64,000 nt of DNA from NCBI GenBank assembly GCA_040384465.1, contig JAZKJF010000006.1, forward strand, positions 1 to 64,000, read 5' to 3'. The DNA is from UBA5078 sp040384465. GTDB taxonomy: Bacteria; Pseudomonadota; Gammaproteobacteria; Pseudomonadales; Pseudohongiellaceae. The stretch's first letter is position 1. Every line of letters starts with the position of its first letter. The notes below the pieces were generated by a model. The model had not been told where the DNA came from, did not search any database, and was given only the letters and a program-made list of their open reading frames with translations. Below, piece by piece: positions 1-7,376 of the stretch. Both the position numbers and the translations under genes were made by a program.

Positions 1-1430
1 AGTTCCGACGCCCCCATCCAATAACACAAGAGCGGCGCCGGTATGCGCATGATTTTGGTGGCAGCCTCAGCGGACTGCGGCATGCCTTTCAGCAGACCAA
101 AATCGTCCAGTGATTTAGTGATTACATAGCCGCGCGTAAGCTTTTTCTGCTCGCACAGCTCAATCAAGCCTTTGAGTTCGCGAACCCCTGTATGCTGAGT
201 GCGGTACTTTACTTCGAACGGAATGACCTGCCCTTCCACTTCAGCCACCAAATCCACCTCTCGGTCCTTGATGCCTCGCCAGTAGGTGAAGCGAACATTC
301 TGGGGATAGTAACGCGCGAAGAGATGTTTGAAGACGGCCGTCTCAGTGGCAACCCCCAGCGCTGTAGGGTCTTCGAGTACAGCTCTGCCCTTGAGCATTA
401 CGGCCGGTGCTATGGCAGCATCAGCCAGATATATCTTGAAGCGCGCGCGCAGGACATCCTTGCCATAGCCAAAAGGTGGCAAGCGGTAAATCAAGTGAGT
501 GGCTTCCAGCAATTCAATGAAATTCTGTGCCGTCGGTCGCTTGACCTCCAGATTTGAGCATAGATCCACCATGTCCAGCAGTCCACCATCGTGCATGCAC
601 AGGTAGAGGAATGTGTGCTCCAGATCGAGTACGCGACGAACGCCAAAGAGTGCCGTCATGTCGCGCTTGAGCACTTTGTCGATGATGTCTTCGCGCAGCA
701 ATCGCTGGGCTTGGGTAATGCTTTCCACTTGTGCCGTTTGCGGGAAACCACCACGCACAAGATATTCGTGGAAGTGGCCCGCATAGGAAGCCGCCGCTTC
801 GCTGGCCTGGTAGAAATCACTCTGGTCCCAGTCAAACAAGTCGCGCAGTGACTTGAGTTTGGGTAGCGGAGGGAGAGACAGGTTCTTTATCTGCAGATAT
901 TCATAGAACGAAAGAGTGGTCAAGCGGATAGAGTGCCAGCGTCCAACCCCTGATTCCTGCGCCTCATCCACCAGAGGCATTGCCGAACCGGTAAAGGCGA
1001 TACGGCGATTCTTCTGGAAATCCACCTGATGTTTGATCCAGGTGCCCCAGTCGCGGATGAATTGCGCCTCGTCCAGAAACAGGTACTCAAGCCCATCAGT
1101 TTTGGGTATTCGCTCACGCCACGCGGCCAGAACAGCGTCAATGCCTGCGAGCTTCAAAATCGGGTGATCGAAAGTGGCGTACAGGATGTTGCTGGGAGGA
1201 ACTCCGGCTTTCAGGAGTGAATCGATGACCTGCAGCATCAGAGTGGTTTTGCCGATTTGACGCGCGCCGGAAAGCAATACGGCCCGAGGGGCCGGTGGGT
1301 TGCTCATCCACGTATCCAATTCGCGGAAAGCAGCGCGCCGCCACCTGGGCAAATCGGCAATCGATTCGTCACGCCACCATGGATTGAATTGGGACAGGAC
1401 GGCGACAAGTTCTTCTTTTGATACTCTCAT
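1..1430 (-). CDS. AAA ATPase with DUF4143 C-terminal domain, cut off by the window edge
   Basis: An open frame starts at the ATG at 1430 and runs off the left edge without a stop, so at least 476 residues are visible and the C-terminus is missing. Walker A is GARQIGKTT at about residues 55-63. A Walker-B-like LFLDEAQ follows, then a GSAMPLVDE sensor-like segment. The C-terminal half has the DUF4143 layout, ending in a PD-(D/E)XK-like stretch (REVDLVAEVEGQVIPFEVKYR contains the D...ExK spacing). Proteins of this family are common, often in accessory DNA; their biochemical role is generally unproven. No partner gene is visible here. The assignment to the ATPase/DUF4143 family is firm; the function is not. 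Confidence 0.85.
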   Translation of the reverse strand, partial: MRVSKEELVAVLSQFNPWWRDESIADLPRWRRAAFRELDTWMSNPPAPRAVLLSGARQIGKTTLMLQVIDSLLKAGVPPSNILYATFDHPILKLAGIDAVLAAWRERIPKTDGLEYLFLDEAQFIRDWGTWIKHQVDFQKNRRIAFTGSAMPLVDEAQESGVGRWHSIRLTTLSFYEYLQIKNLSLPPLPKLKSLRDLFDWDQSDFYQASEAAASYAGHFHEYLVRGGFPQTAQVESITQAQRLLREDIIDKVLKRDMTALFGVRRVLDLEHTFLYLCMHDGGLLDMVDLCSNLEVKRPTAQNFIELLEATHLIYRLPPFGYGKDVLRARFKIYLADAAIAPAVMLKGRAVLEDPTALGVATETAVFKHLFARYYPQNVRFTYWRGIKDREVDLVAEVEGQVIPFEVKYRTQHTGVRELKGLIELCEQKKLTRGYVITKSLDDFGLLKGMPQSAEAATKIMRIPAPLLCYWMGASE

Positions 1431-1711
1431 AGCAGTAAATATAACTATAAGCACAGATTAATAAAACTATGTTTTAATTATTTTGAATTTTTAAGCAGAA
1501 ATTCGCCTTGTGCAGCGGTATTCCGCAACGCCTGGAAAGAGCGACAAGAACGCTGTTTTAAGAGGTTGATCGCGATACTCAAGATTGCGAAGCTGCGGAA
1601 CGTACCGTAGCTCTTCGGGCTTGAGCAAAATCACAGTAGAATCCGGTCACTGTGCCCAGCCAATTTATCCATGGCGTTACCCCAGTTTTAACTACGACAA
1701 CGAGACAGAAC
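1431..1711. other. Intergenic region between divergent genes
   Basis: This 281-base stretch separates the left-edge ATPase (minus) from the DUF533 gene (plus) and should hold both promoters. The first 70 bases next to the ATPase are A/T rich. I see no coding frame of credible composition and no clear repeat or -35/-10 pair that I would defend. Confidence 0.4.
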
Positions 1712-2413
1712 ATGATTGATCCAAACAATTTGCTCCAACAATTCCTCGGCGGTGACATCGCCAACAAAATGCAACAAGCGGGGGGTTCCGCGAAGAACCA
1801 GCTCGACGGCATGGGCATGGGCGGCTTCGGCGGTGGTGCTGTGGTCGGTGGCATTCTTGGCTTGCTGCTCGGCGGCAAGAAGATGAGGAAGATGGCTGGT
1901 TACGGTGGCGCCGCCGCTGCTGGCGCCATGGCCTTCAAAGCTTACCAGAACTGGCAGCAGGGCAAGGCTGCCGCGACTGCACCCGTCGCCACTCAGGCTG
2001 ACTACAGCCATGTCGACCCACGCTTCCTGCCAGATGCAGCTCCCGCCGCCAATGGTCAGCCCTTCCAGCTGATGCTGATCCGCGCCATGATCGGCGCTGC
2101 CAAGGCCGACGGTCATATCGACGCGCAGGAGCAAAAAGTGCTGTTCGAACAGGTAGAGAAGATGGGTCTGGACGCCGAGAGCAAGGCTTTCGTCTTCGAT
2201 GCGTTGACTCAGCCAGTGGACATCGCGGCGATTGCTGCTTCCGCCAAGGGCATCGAACAGGCCACCGAGCTGTACCTGATCTCCCGCATCGCCATCGATG
2301 TCGATCACCCTGCCGAGCGCGCTTACCTGCAGGCGCTGGGCCATAAGCTCAACCTGCCCGCCGAGCTGATCGCCCATCTGGATCATCAGGTTGACACGAC
2401 TGTGAGCGCGTAA
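1712..2413 (+). CDS. DUF533 (YebE-like) protein with TerB-like domain
   Basis: 233 residues from the ATG at 1712. An in-frame upstream start at 1652 exists, but its extra residues lack family character. Residues about 30-70 are very rich in Gly and Ala with one short hydrophobic stretch (about 42-55), as in inner-membrane YebE/DUF533 proteins. The C-terminal half is a helical TerB-like domain with the acidic signature KADGHIDAQE. Family members are envelope-associated and of unclear function; some respond to envelope stress in enterobacteria. The EVE gene follows 11 bases downstream on the same strand, so the two are probably co-transcribed. Confidence 0.85.
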   Translation: MIDPNNLLQQFLGGDIANKMQQAGGSAKNQLDGMGMGGFGGGAVVGGILGLLLGGKKMRKMAGYGGAAAAGAMAFKAYQNWQQGKAAATAPVATQADYSHVDPRFLPDAAPAANGQPFQLMLIRAMIGAAKADGHIDAQEQKVLFEQVEKMGLDAESKAFVFDALTQPVDIAAIAASAKGIEQATELYLISRIAIDVDHPAERAYLQALGHKLNLPAELIAHLDHQVDTTVSA

Positions 2414-2424
2414 GGAGCAAGGCG

Positions 2425-2892
2425 ATGACCCAGTGGTTGGTCAAGACAGAGCCTGAAGAGTGCAGCATTGACGACCTGGCCGCCCGGCCTCAAAAGCCGG
2501 TGGTCTGGGAGGGCGTGCGCAACTATCAGGCGCGCAATTTCCTGCGCGAGATGAGTGAGGGCGATCAGGTCTTCATCTACCACTCCAGCTGCAAACACAT
2601 CGGCATTGCAGGCGTCGCCCGGGTTGTTCGGGCGGCCTATCCTGACCCATCCCAGTTCGATTCGAACTCGATTTATTTCGACGCCAAAAGCCCGCGCGAC
2701 AAGCCGCGTTGGGACTCCGTCGATCTGCTGTTTGTGGAGAAGTTTCCGCAGCTGCTGTCGCTCGATGCACTCAAGGCCATGCCGGGGCTGGAAGCTCTGC
2801 CGCTGGTCAAAGCAGGGAGTCGGCTTTCGGTGATGCCGGTGGGTGAGGGCGAGTGGGCGTTGATTCAGCAGGCAGCGAACGCTAAACAGTAG
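2425..2892 (+). CDS. EVE domain-containing protein
   Basis: 155 residues. The start ATG is preceded by a good ribosome binding site (AAGGAG, 2412 onward). The whole protein is a single EVE domain, a PUA-like fold thought to bind modified bases in nucleic acid: the N-terminal WLVKTEP, the central VWEGVRNYQARNF and the Gly-rich end VMPVGEGEW are the usual landmarks. Length matches stand-alone bacterial EVE proteins. It sits directly behind the DUF533 gene. The ligand in this organism cannot be told from sequence. Confidence 0.9.
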   Translation: MTQWLVKTEPEECSIDDLAARPQKPVVWEGVRNYQARNFLREMSEGDQVFIYHSSCKHIGIAGVARVVRAAYPDPSQFDSNSIYFDAKSPRDKPRWDSVDLLFVEKFPQLLSLDALKAMPGLEALPLVKAGSRLSVMPVGEGEWALIQQAANAKQ

Positions 2893-2925
2893 AGCGATCA
2901 GGTGCGCTGCGAGTTATTGTCAGCA

Positions 2926-3075
2926 TTAGATGACATTGAATGAAGTGGCGCCAAACAGCCCTACCAGACCGACGATGATCAGGTAGATCGCGACAATGTA
3001 GTTGAGTAGTCGCGGCACCATCAAAATCAGGATACCGGCGATCAGGGAAATCAGAGGGGTCAGGGCAATTGTCAT
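2926..3075 (-). CDS. DUF3096 small membrane protein
   Basis: 49 residues from the ATG at 3075, chosen because AAGGA lies about 7 bases upstream and because family members begin at this point. Longer in-frame extensions to 3210 lack family character. Two closely spaced hydrophobic segments fill almost the whole protein: ISLIAGILILMVPRLLNYIV and the IIVGLVGLFG region. The motif GILILMVPRLLNYIVAIYLI is characteristic of DUF3096. The function is unknown; it is presumably an inner-membrane protein. It is convergent with the EVE gene and independent of the sugar dehydrogenase, which ends in its own terminator. Confidence 0.8.
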   Translation of the reverse strand: MTIALTPLISLIAGILILMVPRLLNYIVAIYLIIVGLVGLFGATSFNVI

Positions 3076-3222
3076 GGGAATCCTTGGCATGATCGGTGAA
3101 GAAATGTGGGGGAACGTTTCCATATAACCAGAAGCACATCTTCTGATCAGTACGCTGTCACACACAGTTCGCAGCCCCACCCCGTCCATCGACGACCAAG
3201 CCACAAGCAAAAATTCCGGGCG

Positions 3223-3247
3223 AAAAAAAGGGGGCCTCAGCCCCCTT
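3223..3247 (-). terminator. Rho-independent terminator of the sugar dehydrogenase gene
   Basis: A G/C hairpin (AAGGGGGC, loop CTCA, GCCCCCTT at 3228-3247) is followed on the minus strand by seven T residues (complement of 3223-3229). It lies about 35 bases after the stop codon of the PQQ-type dehydrogenase and reads in its direction. Confidence 0.9.
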
Positions 3248-3282
3248 CTTCATACTTCAGTGTCGTATTGCTGTGCAGCGTT

Positions 3283-4455
3283 TCAGCGCTCCACTGGCTC
3301 CAGCCTGAAAATGGCGGTTGGAGTGGTGCCAGCGCGGTCTTCGGTCGCTATATAGATGTAACCGTCCGGGCCCTGACGTACGTCGCGGATACGGCCTATA
3401 CCATAGGCCAGAGTGTCTTCGCGCACGACGGTCTTGTAGTCGTCACTCATGTACAGGTTGGCCAGTTGTTCGCCAGCCAGTCCGCCGGCGATGATGTTGC
3501 CGTACCACATGGGGAACTTGTCACCGGTGTAGACAATGACGCCTGACGCGGCGATAACCGGAGTCCAGAAGCGCACTGGCTGCTGCATATCGGCGATCGT
3601 GGTGGTCTGGTGAATCGGTGAGCCGCTGACGTAGTTGACGCCGTAGCCAATCACTGGCCAGCCATAGTTGTTGCCTGGCTCGATGAGGTTCAGCTCATCG
3701 CCGCCCTGCGGACCGTGTTCGGTTTCCCACAGATCACCGGTTTCCGGGTGGAAGACCAGACCTTGCGGGCTGCGGTGACCGAAGCTCCAGATCTCTGGCA
3801 GCACACCGGCTTGACCGACGAAGGGGTTGTCCGAAGGCACGCTGCCATCATCATTCAGGCGCACGATCACGCCCTGGTGGTTGGAGTTGTCCTGTGCCGG
3901 GTGGGCAGTCAGATCACCAGTCGGCGGCGCCTGTCGGTCGCCCAGACTCAGGAACATATGGCCGTCCGGAGCAAACGCCAGACGTCCACCATAGTGGCCG
4001 GGCCGACCAACGGCACTGGCGGCAAAAATTTCAACGACGTCAGTCAGCTGGTCATTTTCGAAGCGCCCACGCACGACGGCAGTAGTGGAGTTGTCACCTA
4101 CCGGCTTGGCGAAGGTCAGGTACACAAACCGGTTGTTGCTGAAGTCCGGGTGAGGAACCACATCGAACAGACCGCCCTGGCCGTTATAAAGCACTTCGGG
4201 TACGCCCGACACCGCGTCTGGCAGCAGATTGCCGTCACGAACGATGCGCAGACGACCTGGCTTTTCAGTGACCAGCATGTCGCCACCGGGCAGCCACGCC
4301 ATCGACCAAGGCTGAATCAAGCCATCGACAACAGGCACTGCTCGGTAGTTGTGGTGGGCAGAGTAAAAGATTTCATCGGATTGTGCGGCAGCGGGCAGAG
4401 CCACCCCCAGACACAGGCTGGCACAAGCCAGGATTTGCAGAACGGGTCTTAACAT
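3283..4455 (-). CDS. PQQ-dependent sugar dehydrogenase (YliI/aldose sugar dehydrogenase type)
   Basis: 390 residues from the ATG at 4455, preceded by GAGGAG at a good distance. A longer open frame extends upstream into the BrnT-like gene but has no family character. Residues 1-25 form a signal peptide ending AAAQ, so the enzyme should be periplasmic. The rest is the six-bladed beta-propeller of the glucose/sorbosone dehydrogenase family: WSMAWLPGGDMLVTEK, RDGNL, GQGGLFDVVPHP, PDGHMFLSLGDR, SFGHRSPQGLVFHPETG and EHGPQGGDELN. Members oxidise aldoses with soluble PQQ as cofactor. No PQQ biosynthesis genes are visible here. Transcription is monocistronic and ends at the hairpin at 3223-3247. Confidence 0.92.
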   Translation of the reverse strand: MLRPVLQILACASLCLGVALPAAAQSDEIFYSAHHNYRAVPVVDGLIQPWSMAWLPGGDMLVTEKPGRLRIVRDGNLLPDAVSGVPEVLYNGQGGLFDVVPHPDFSNNRFVYLTFAKPVGDNSTTAVVRGRFENDQLTDVVEIFAASAVGRPGHYGGRLAFAPDGHMFLSLGDRQAPPTGDLTAHPAQDNSNHQGVIVRLNDDGSVPSDNPFVGQAGVLPEIWSFGHRSPQGLVFHPETGDLWETEHGPQGGDELNLIEPGNNYGWPVIGYGVNYVSGSPIHQTTTIADMQQPVRFWTPVIAASGVIVYTGDKFPMWYGNIIAGGLAGEQLANLYMSDDYKTVVREDTLAYGIGRIRDVRQGPDGYIYIATEDRAGTTPTAIFRLEPVER

Positions 4456-4542
4456 GATGGTCTCCTCAGAAGAGCGCGCGCGGCACGCGAACAGGGCCGC
4501 AACAATATCAGTTGAATATGACGGTATGCAATCCGTGCCAGA

Positions 4543-4839
4543 ATGAAGCACGACGAGAGCACTGTGGGGCGGGAACAAGACCGCTGGGTTTGGGGAAAAA
4601 TTCCGGGAGCCCTCGGATACGAGCATCCAATCACGAACTCTAACCAACCGTTGCTTCTGCTGGATGATCCTGCGCATAGTCAGAATGAAGCAAGACATCA
4701 CGCGCTGGGTAAGACCGGTGATGGTCGACTTATCCAAGTGACTTTCACTTTGCGAAACAAGGAAACATTGATTCGGGTTATCTCTGCCCGGGACATGCAC
4801 CGAAAAGAGAGGGGTATCTATGAGCAAACCAAAGATTGA
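4543..4839 (+). CDS. BrnT-like toxin with an atypical N-terminus
   Basis: 98 residues if started at 4543. From about residue 36 the protein matches the middle and end of BrnT-type RNase toxins (LLLLDDPAHSQNEARHHALG, then VTFTLRNKETLIRVISARDM and RKERGIYE). The expected N-terminal block of the family, which carries the W-x-x-x-K...KHG-type segment, is not recognisable in this frame or the other two. A 12-base repeat (4539-4550 and 4681-4692) brackets the odd part. The gene overlaps brnA by 20 bases, the usual toxin-first order. It may be a decayed or rearranged toxin, or a divergent subfamily. Identity of the C-terminal part is fairly sure; activity is doubtful. Confidence 0.6.
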   Translation: MKHDESTVGREQDRWVWGKIPGALGYEHPITNSNQPLLLLDDPAHSQNEARHHALGKTGDGRLIQVTFTLRNKETLIRVISARDMHRKERGIYEQTKD

Positions 4840-5095
4840 AATTCCGCACTTCGACACTGAAGCCGAAGAGCGCGCTTTCTGGGAAACGCATGATTCAACT
4901 GACTACGTTGATTGGAGCAAAGCCAAAAAGTCGGTACTCCCCAATCTGAAACCATCGACCACAACGATCTCATTACGCCTTCCGGATACTTTGCTTGACC
5001 GTATTAAAGTCGAGGCAAACAAGAGAGATATGCCATATCAGTCGCTCATCAAGGTTTGGCTTGCTCAGGATATTGAAGAGCATCGCAGTGTTTGA
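4820..5095 (+). CDS. brnA: BrnA/CopG-family antitoxin
   Basis: 91 residues. The N-terminal part (EAEERAFWETHDSTDYVDW) is the toxin-binding region of this BrnA subgroup. The C-terminal part (TTTISLRLPDTLLDRIKVEA onward) is a ribbon-helix-helix DNA-binding domain. GAGAGGGG upstream of the ATG serves as ribosome binding site. It starts inside the end of the BrnT-like frame, which implies translational coupling. By analogy it would neutralise the toxin and autorepress the pair from a promoter near 4500. The antitoxin looks intact while its toxin looks unusual. Confidence 0.85.
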   Translation: MSKPKIEIPHFDTEAEERAFWETHDSTDYVDWSKAKKSVLPNLKPSTTTISLRLPDTLLDRIKVEANKRDMPYQSLIKVWLAQDIEEHRSV

Positions 5096-5174
5096 TCTGC
5101 GTTGCTAAGTCGAGAGTAAAGGGTCTCAGAGTCAGGCGTGGTGTTTGGATCATGGTGGTAGGCAGCACACGCAT

Positions 5175-5405
5175 TTAGGTTTTGGTGCAGTGGCTATTTG
5201 GAGGGTGCTTAACAAAATCATGACCTAATGCGCGGTATTGATCCCTCACACGAACAGACCAAATCAGACCAACTTTTTTGAAATGCAGTGAGGGGTGGCG
5301 CGGATTGTCTTTGAGAAGACGATAGCTTTTGTCGGCAACGGATTGAACCTCTCCAGGCAGTTCCTGATACAACGCCCGGAACTTGGGCGAAGTGAAGTGT
5401 CTCAA
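5175..5405 (-). CDS. ParE/RelE-like toxin with a divergent C-terminus
   Basis: 76 residues using a TTG start (5405-5403) that overlaps the antitoxin stop as TTGA. Residues about 5-60 match small RelE-superfamily toxins: FRALYQELPGEVQ, AYRLLKDNP-like, HPSLHFKKVGLIWSVRVRDQYRALG. In close relatives the sequence then runs into a W-x-W-IG-x-H-x-x-Y ending. Here RALGHD is followed by unrelated residues and a stop, which looks like a frameshift or replacement of the last 15-20 residues. The toxin may be inactive. The preceding antitoxin is intact. Confidence 0.7.
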   Translation of the reverse strand: MRHFTSPKFRALYQELPGEVQSVADKSYRLLKDNPRHPSLHFKKVGLIWSVRVRDQYRALGHDFVKHPPNSHCTKT

Positions 5406-5602
5406 AGCTCGCGCGACCGACCAGCGAGATAATCGGCTCGAGCCTCTGCCAGCACCTTATCCAACTTCCCAGTGCGACTGTCGGATTCGATCTGTGCGTC
5501 CCAGGCTTGCCAGTCCTGTTCGAGCACCCAATCCCGCAGCTCGGCGAACTCTCGTGCCGAAAGCTCGCGGATCTGCTGCTCAATATGTTCGATTTTGCGC
5601 AT
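5402..5602 (-). CDS. Antitoxin partner of the ParE/RelE-like toxin
   Basis: 66 residues from the ATG at 5602. It is a highly charged, helical protein (IEHIEQQIRELSAREFAELR, WVLEQDWQAWDAQIESD, GKLDKVLAEARADYLAG), a type frequently encoded immediately before RelE/ParE toxins. No clear DNA-binding motif is visible, so autoregulation is uncertain. The TGA stop overlaps the downstream TTG start by four bases. An in-frame extension to 5635 exists but adds nothing family-like. Confidence 0.75.
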   Translation of the reverse strand: MRKIEHIEQQIRELSAREFAELRDWVLEQDWQAWDAQIESDSRTGKLDKVLAEARADYLAGRSREL

Positions 5603-5767
5603 ATCTAGTGCCCTCGCATCCTGCCCAGAATTCAACCTAAGTGTAGTACATCAAATCGAGTACGACCAACATCTCACCTCCGATGAGGCTGCGTACATTG
5701 AATTGAAATTAGTGCTCCATCATTCCCTGCGAGAGAGAAGACTGAAGAACAATCTCATCCTTGATGA

Positions 5768-7135
5768 CTATATTGTGCGCCCCTCCCTGAACCCCAACAT
5801 CCTCCCACGCAACATCGCCCCCACCGCCAGATCATAATCCATCTTCTCCCCCTCCCAGCGCGTCACCGCCGTGTGGGAATCAATCTCCAGACCATGCCCA
5901 TCGTGCTCTCGCTCAATAGCCAGGGTTTCACTCGCAACATCCTCAGCCGCTGCAAATTGCGGAGTAAGTGCCGTTGGCATCGCGCCACCAGCCGGAGTCA
6001 AAAACTCGAACTGCTGCTCGCCGTGCTTCACAATTTCGTACCCCTCCTGATGCAACAGCCGATGATGATGCCGACACAGCAGCACAAGATTATCGAGCCT
6101 CGTCTCGCCTCCATCGCACCAGTGGTGCACGTGGTGTGCGTCCACGTAGCGGGATTCGCAGCAGCCTGGAAAGCGGCAGCCGCGATCGCGAATCTGCAGA
6201 GCGCGTCGGATTGAGGGCGGAATGGCGCGGGTCTTGCGGCCGACATTCAGCACATTGCCACTGGAGTCCTCCAGCACCGGGACTAATGAAGCGTCGCAGC
6301 ACAAGCGTCTGGCGGTGGTTGGTGACAGCGGCAGGTGGTGAGCGCCGCTCTCGATTGAGCAGTGCTGTTCATGGCTACGCTCATTGCCACGTTCGATGTG
6401 AATCACCACCTGATATTTCTCGGCGGACGACAGCGGCTGCAATCCTGCTTCCATCGTACTCATCGCCTGCTCGGCCAATGCCAGCAACGCATCAACACGT
6501 TTCTGCGGGAACGTTTTTTCGGGGAGATTTGCAGAAACTTCATCTGCGGACACAGGTGGGTTTTGTGCAGCAACCATCGCTTCCACGGCTTTCATGAAGA
6601 CAGCACCGTCTTCCGGTGTCATCCGACCACGCAGTACCAGCATGCCATCATCATCGAAGTAGCAGGTGAGTTCGCGCGCTTCGTACTGGCTTTCGGCAAA
6701 ACGATTATCCGTCAAGCTTTCGGCACGTCGATATTTTCGCACCAGTTGTTCAACATGCTGTGCCGTGCCATGCAGCGCCACCTGCAACAACATCTGTTCA
6801 TTCTCCGGCGTCGCGGAACGGGTCATGGCGCGCACTTTGGAGTAGCTGATCGTGCCGGAGCGGAAGGCTTCGTCGATGCCAGGAAGTTGTTGCAGGCTCT
6901 TCGCGACACGCACTTTTTCACGCGCGGCGCCGAGATCAATGCCGCAGTGATAGTTGAGCCAGTGCGCTGGCGATTTGATGCCAGCGCCCTCCCACGCATT
7001 GCGCTCGATGAGAGCAGCGAGCAGTGTCAGGAAGCGATGCTGAGCGGCGTTGATGTGCCCGGCGAGACGGGTAATTTCGTCGCTGAGCGCGGCGTTGTCT
7101 TGTGGGATAAGAGCAAGGGACGGGAGCTGTGACAT
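5768..7135 (-). CDS. DUF222 / 13E12-type HNH endonuclease domain protein
   Basis: 455 residues, with AGGAGG correctly spaced before the ATG. Residues about 15-300 are the helical DUF222 region (SPAHWLNYHCGIDLGAAREK, RSGTISYSKVRAMTR). Residues about 318-365 are an HNH nuclease: CRFPGC, DAHHVHHWCDGG, LDNLVLLCRHHH. The HH pair at 334-335, Asn349 and the HHH at 356-358 supply the metal site. Such proteins are common as multicopy accessory genes and their biological role is unclear. This one is alone, in a block of toxin and nuclease genes, which fits accessory DNA. Confidence 0.9.
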   Translation of the reverse strand: MSQLPSLALIPQDNAALSDEITRLAGHINAAQHRFLTLLAALIERNAWEGAGIKSPAHWLNYHCGIDLGAAREKVRVAKSLQQLPGIDEAFRSGTISYSKVRAMTRSATPENEQMLLQVALHGTAQHVEQLVRKYRRAESLTDNRFAESQYEARELTCYFDDDGMLVLRGRMTPEDGAVFMKAVEAMVAAQNPPVSADEVSANLPEKTFPQKRVDALLALAEQAMSTMEAGLQPLSSAEKYQVVIHIERGNERSHEQHCSIESGAHHLPLSPTTARRLCCDASLVPVLEDSSGNVLNVGRKTRAIPPSIRRALQIRDRGCRFPGCCESRYVDAHHVHHWCDGGETRLDNLVLLCRHHHRLLHQEGYEIVKHGEQQFEFLTPAGGAMPTALTPQFAAAEDVASETLAIEREHDGHGLEIDSHTAVTRWEGEKMDYDLAVGAMLRGRMLGFREGRTI

Positions 7136-7279
7136 GAGACGATTCCTCCTTGGAAAGGCCGCAAATGAATGGCTTTAGAGCACTGTTTATTTATACATAT
7201 TATAGTCCTATCTCAATGATTTTTCAGCGAAATAGCCGCATATATTTTCACGAATAAATATCAATCCAACACTTGGCAA

Positions 7280-7372
7280 TCAAGAAAATGGGGGCTTGAT
7301 TTTGCGCGGGGCCTTTTCGGCATTATCAGTGAATTCATTGCCGGCTTTAACTTCAATACGGATAACAGCCAT
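7280..7372 (-). CDS. Small ORF of 30 residues after the DUF2130 gene
   Basis: An ATG four bases after the stop of the DUF2130 gene opens a 30-codon frame beginning MAVIRIEVKAGNEF and ending KPPFS. GAGG inside the end of the upstream gene is spaced nine bases from the ATG, so coupled translation is plausible. I recognise no family. It could be a truncated start of a longer lost gene or chance. Confidence 0.3.
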   Translation of the reverse strand: MAVIRIEVKAGNEFTDNAEKAPRKIKPPFS

Positions 7373-7376
7373 TGGC

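Noticed and set aside
5640..5760. Fragment of an XRE-type antitoxin on the plus strand (EAAYIELKLVLHHSLRERRL)
   Set aside because: The resemblance is limited to about 25 residues with no start, helix-turn-helix or partner; too weak to call.
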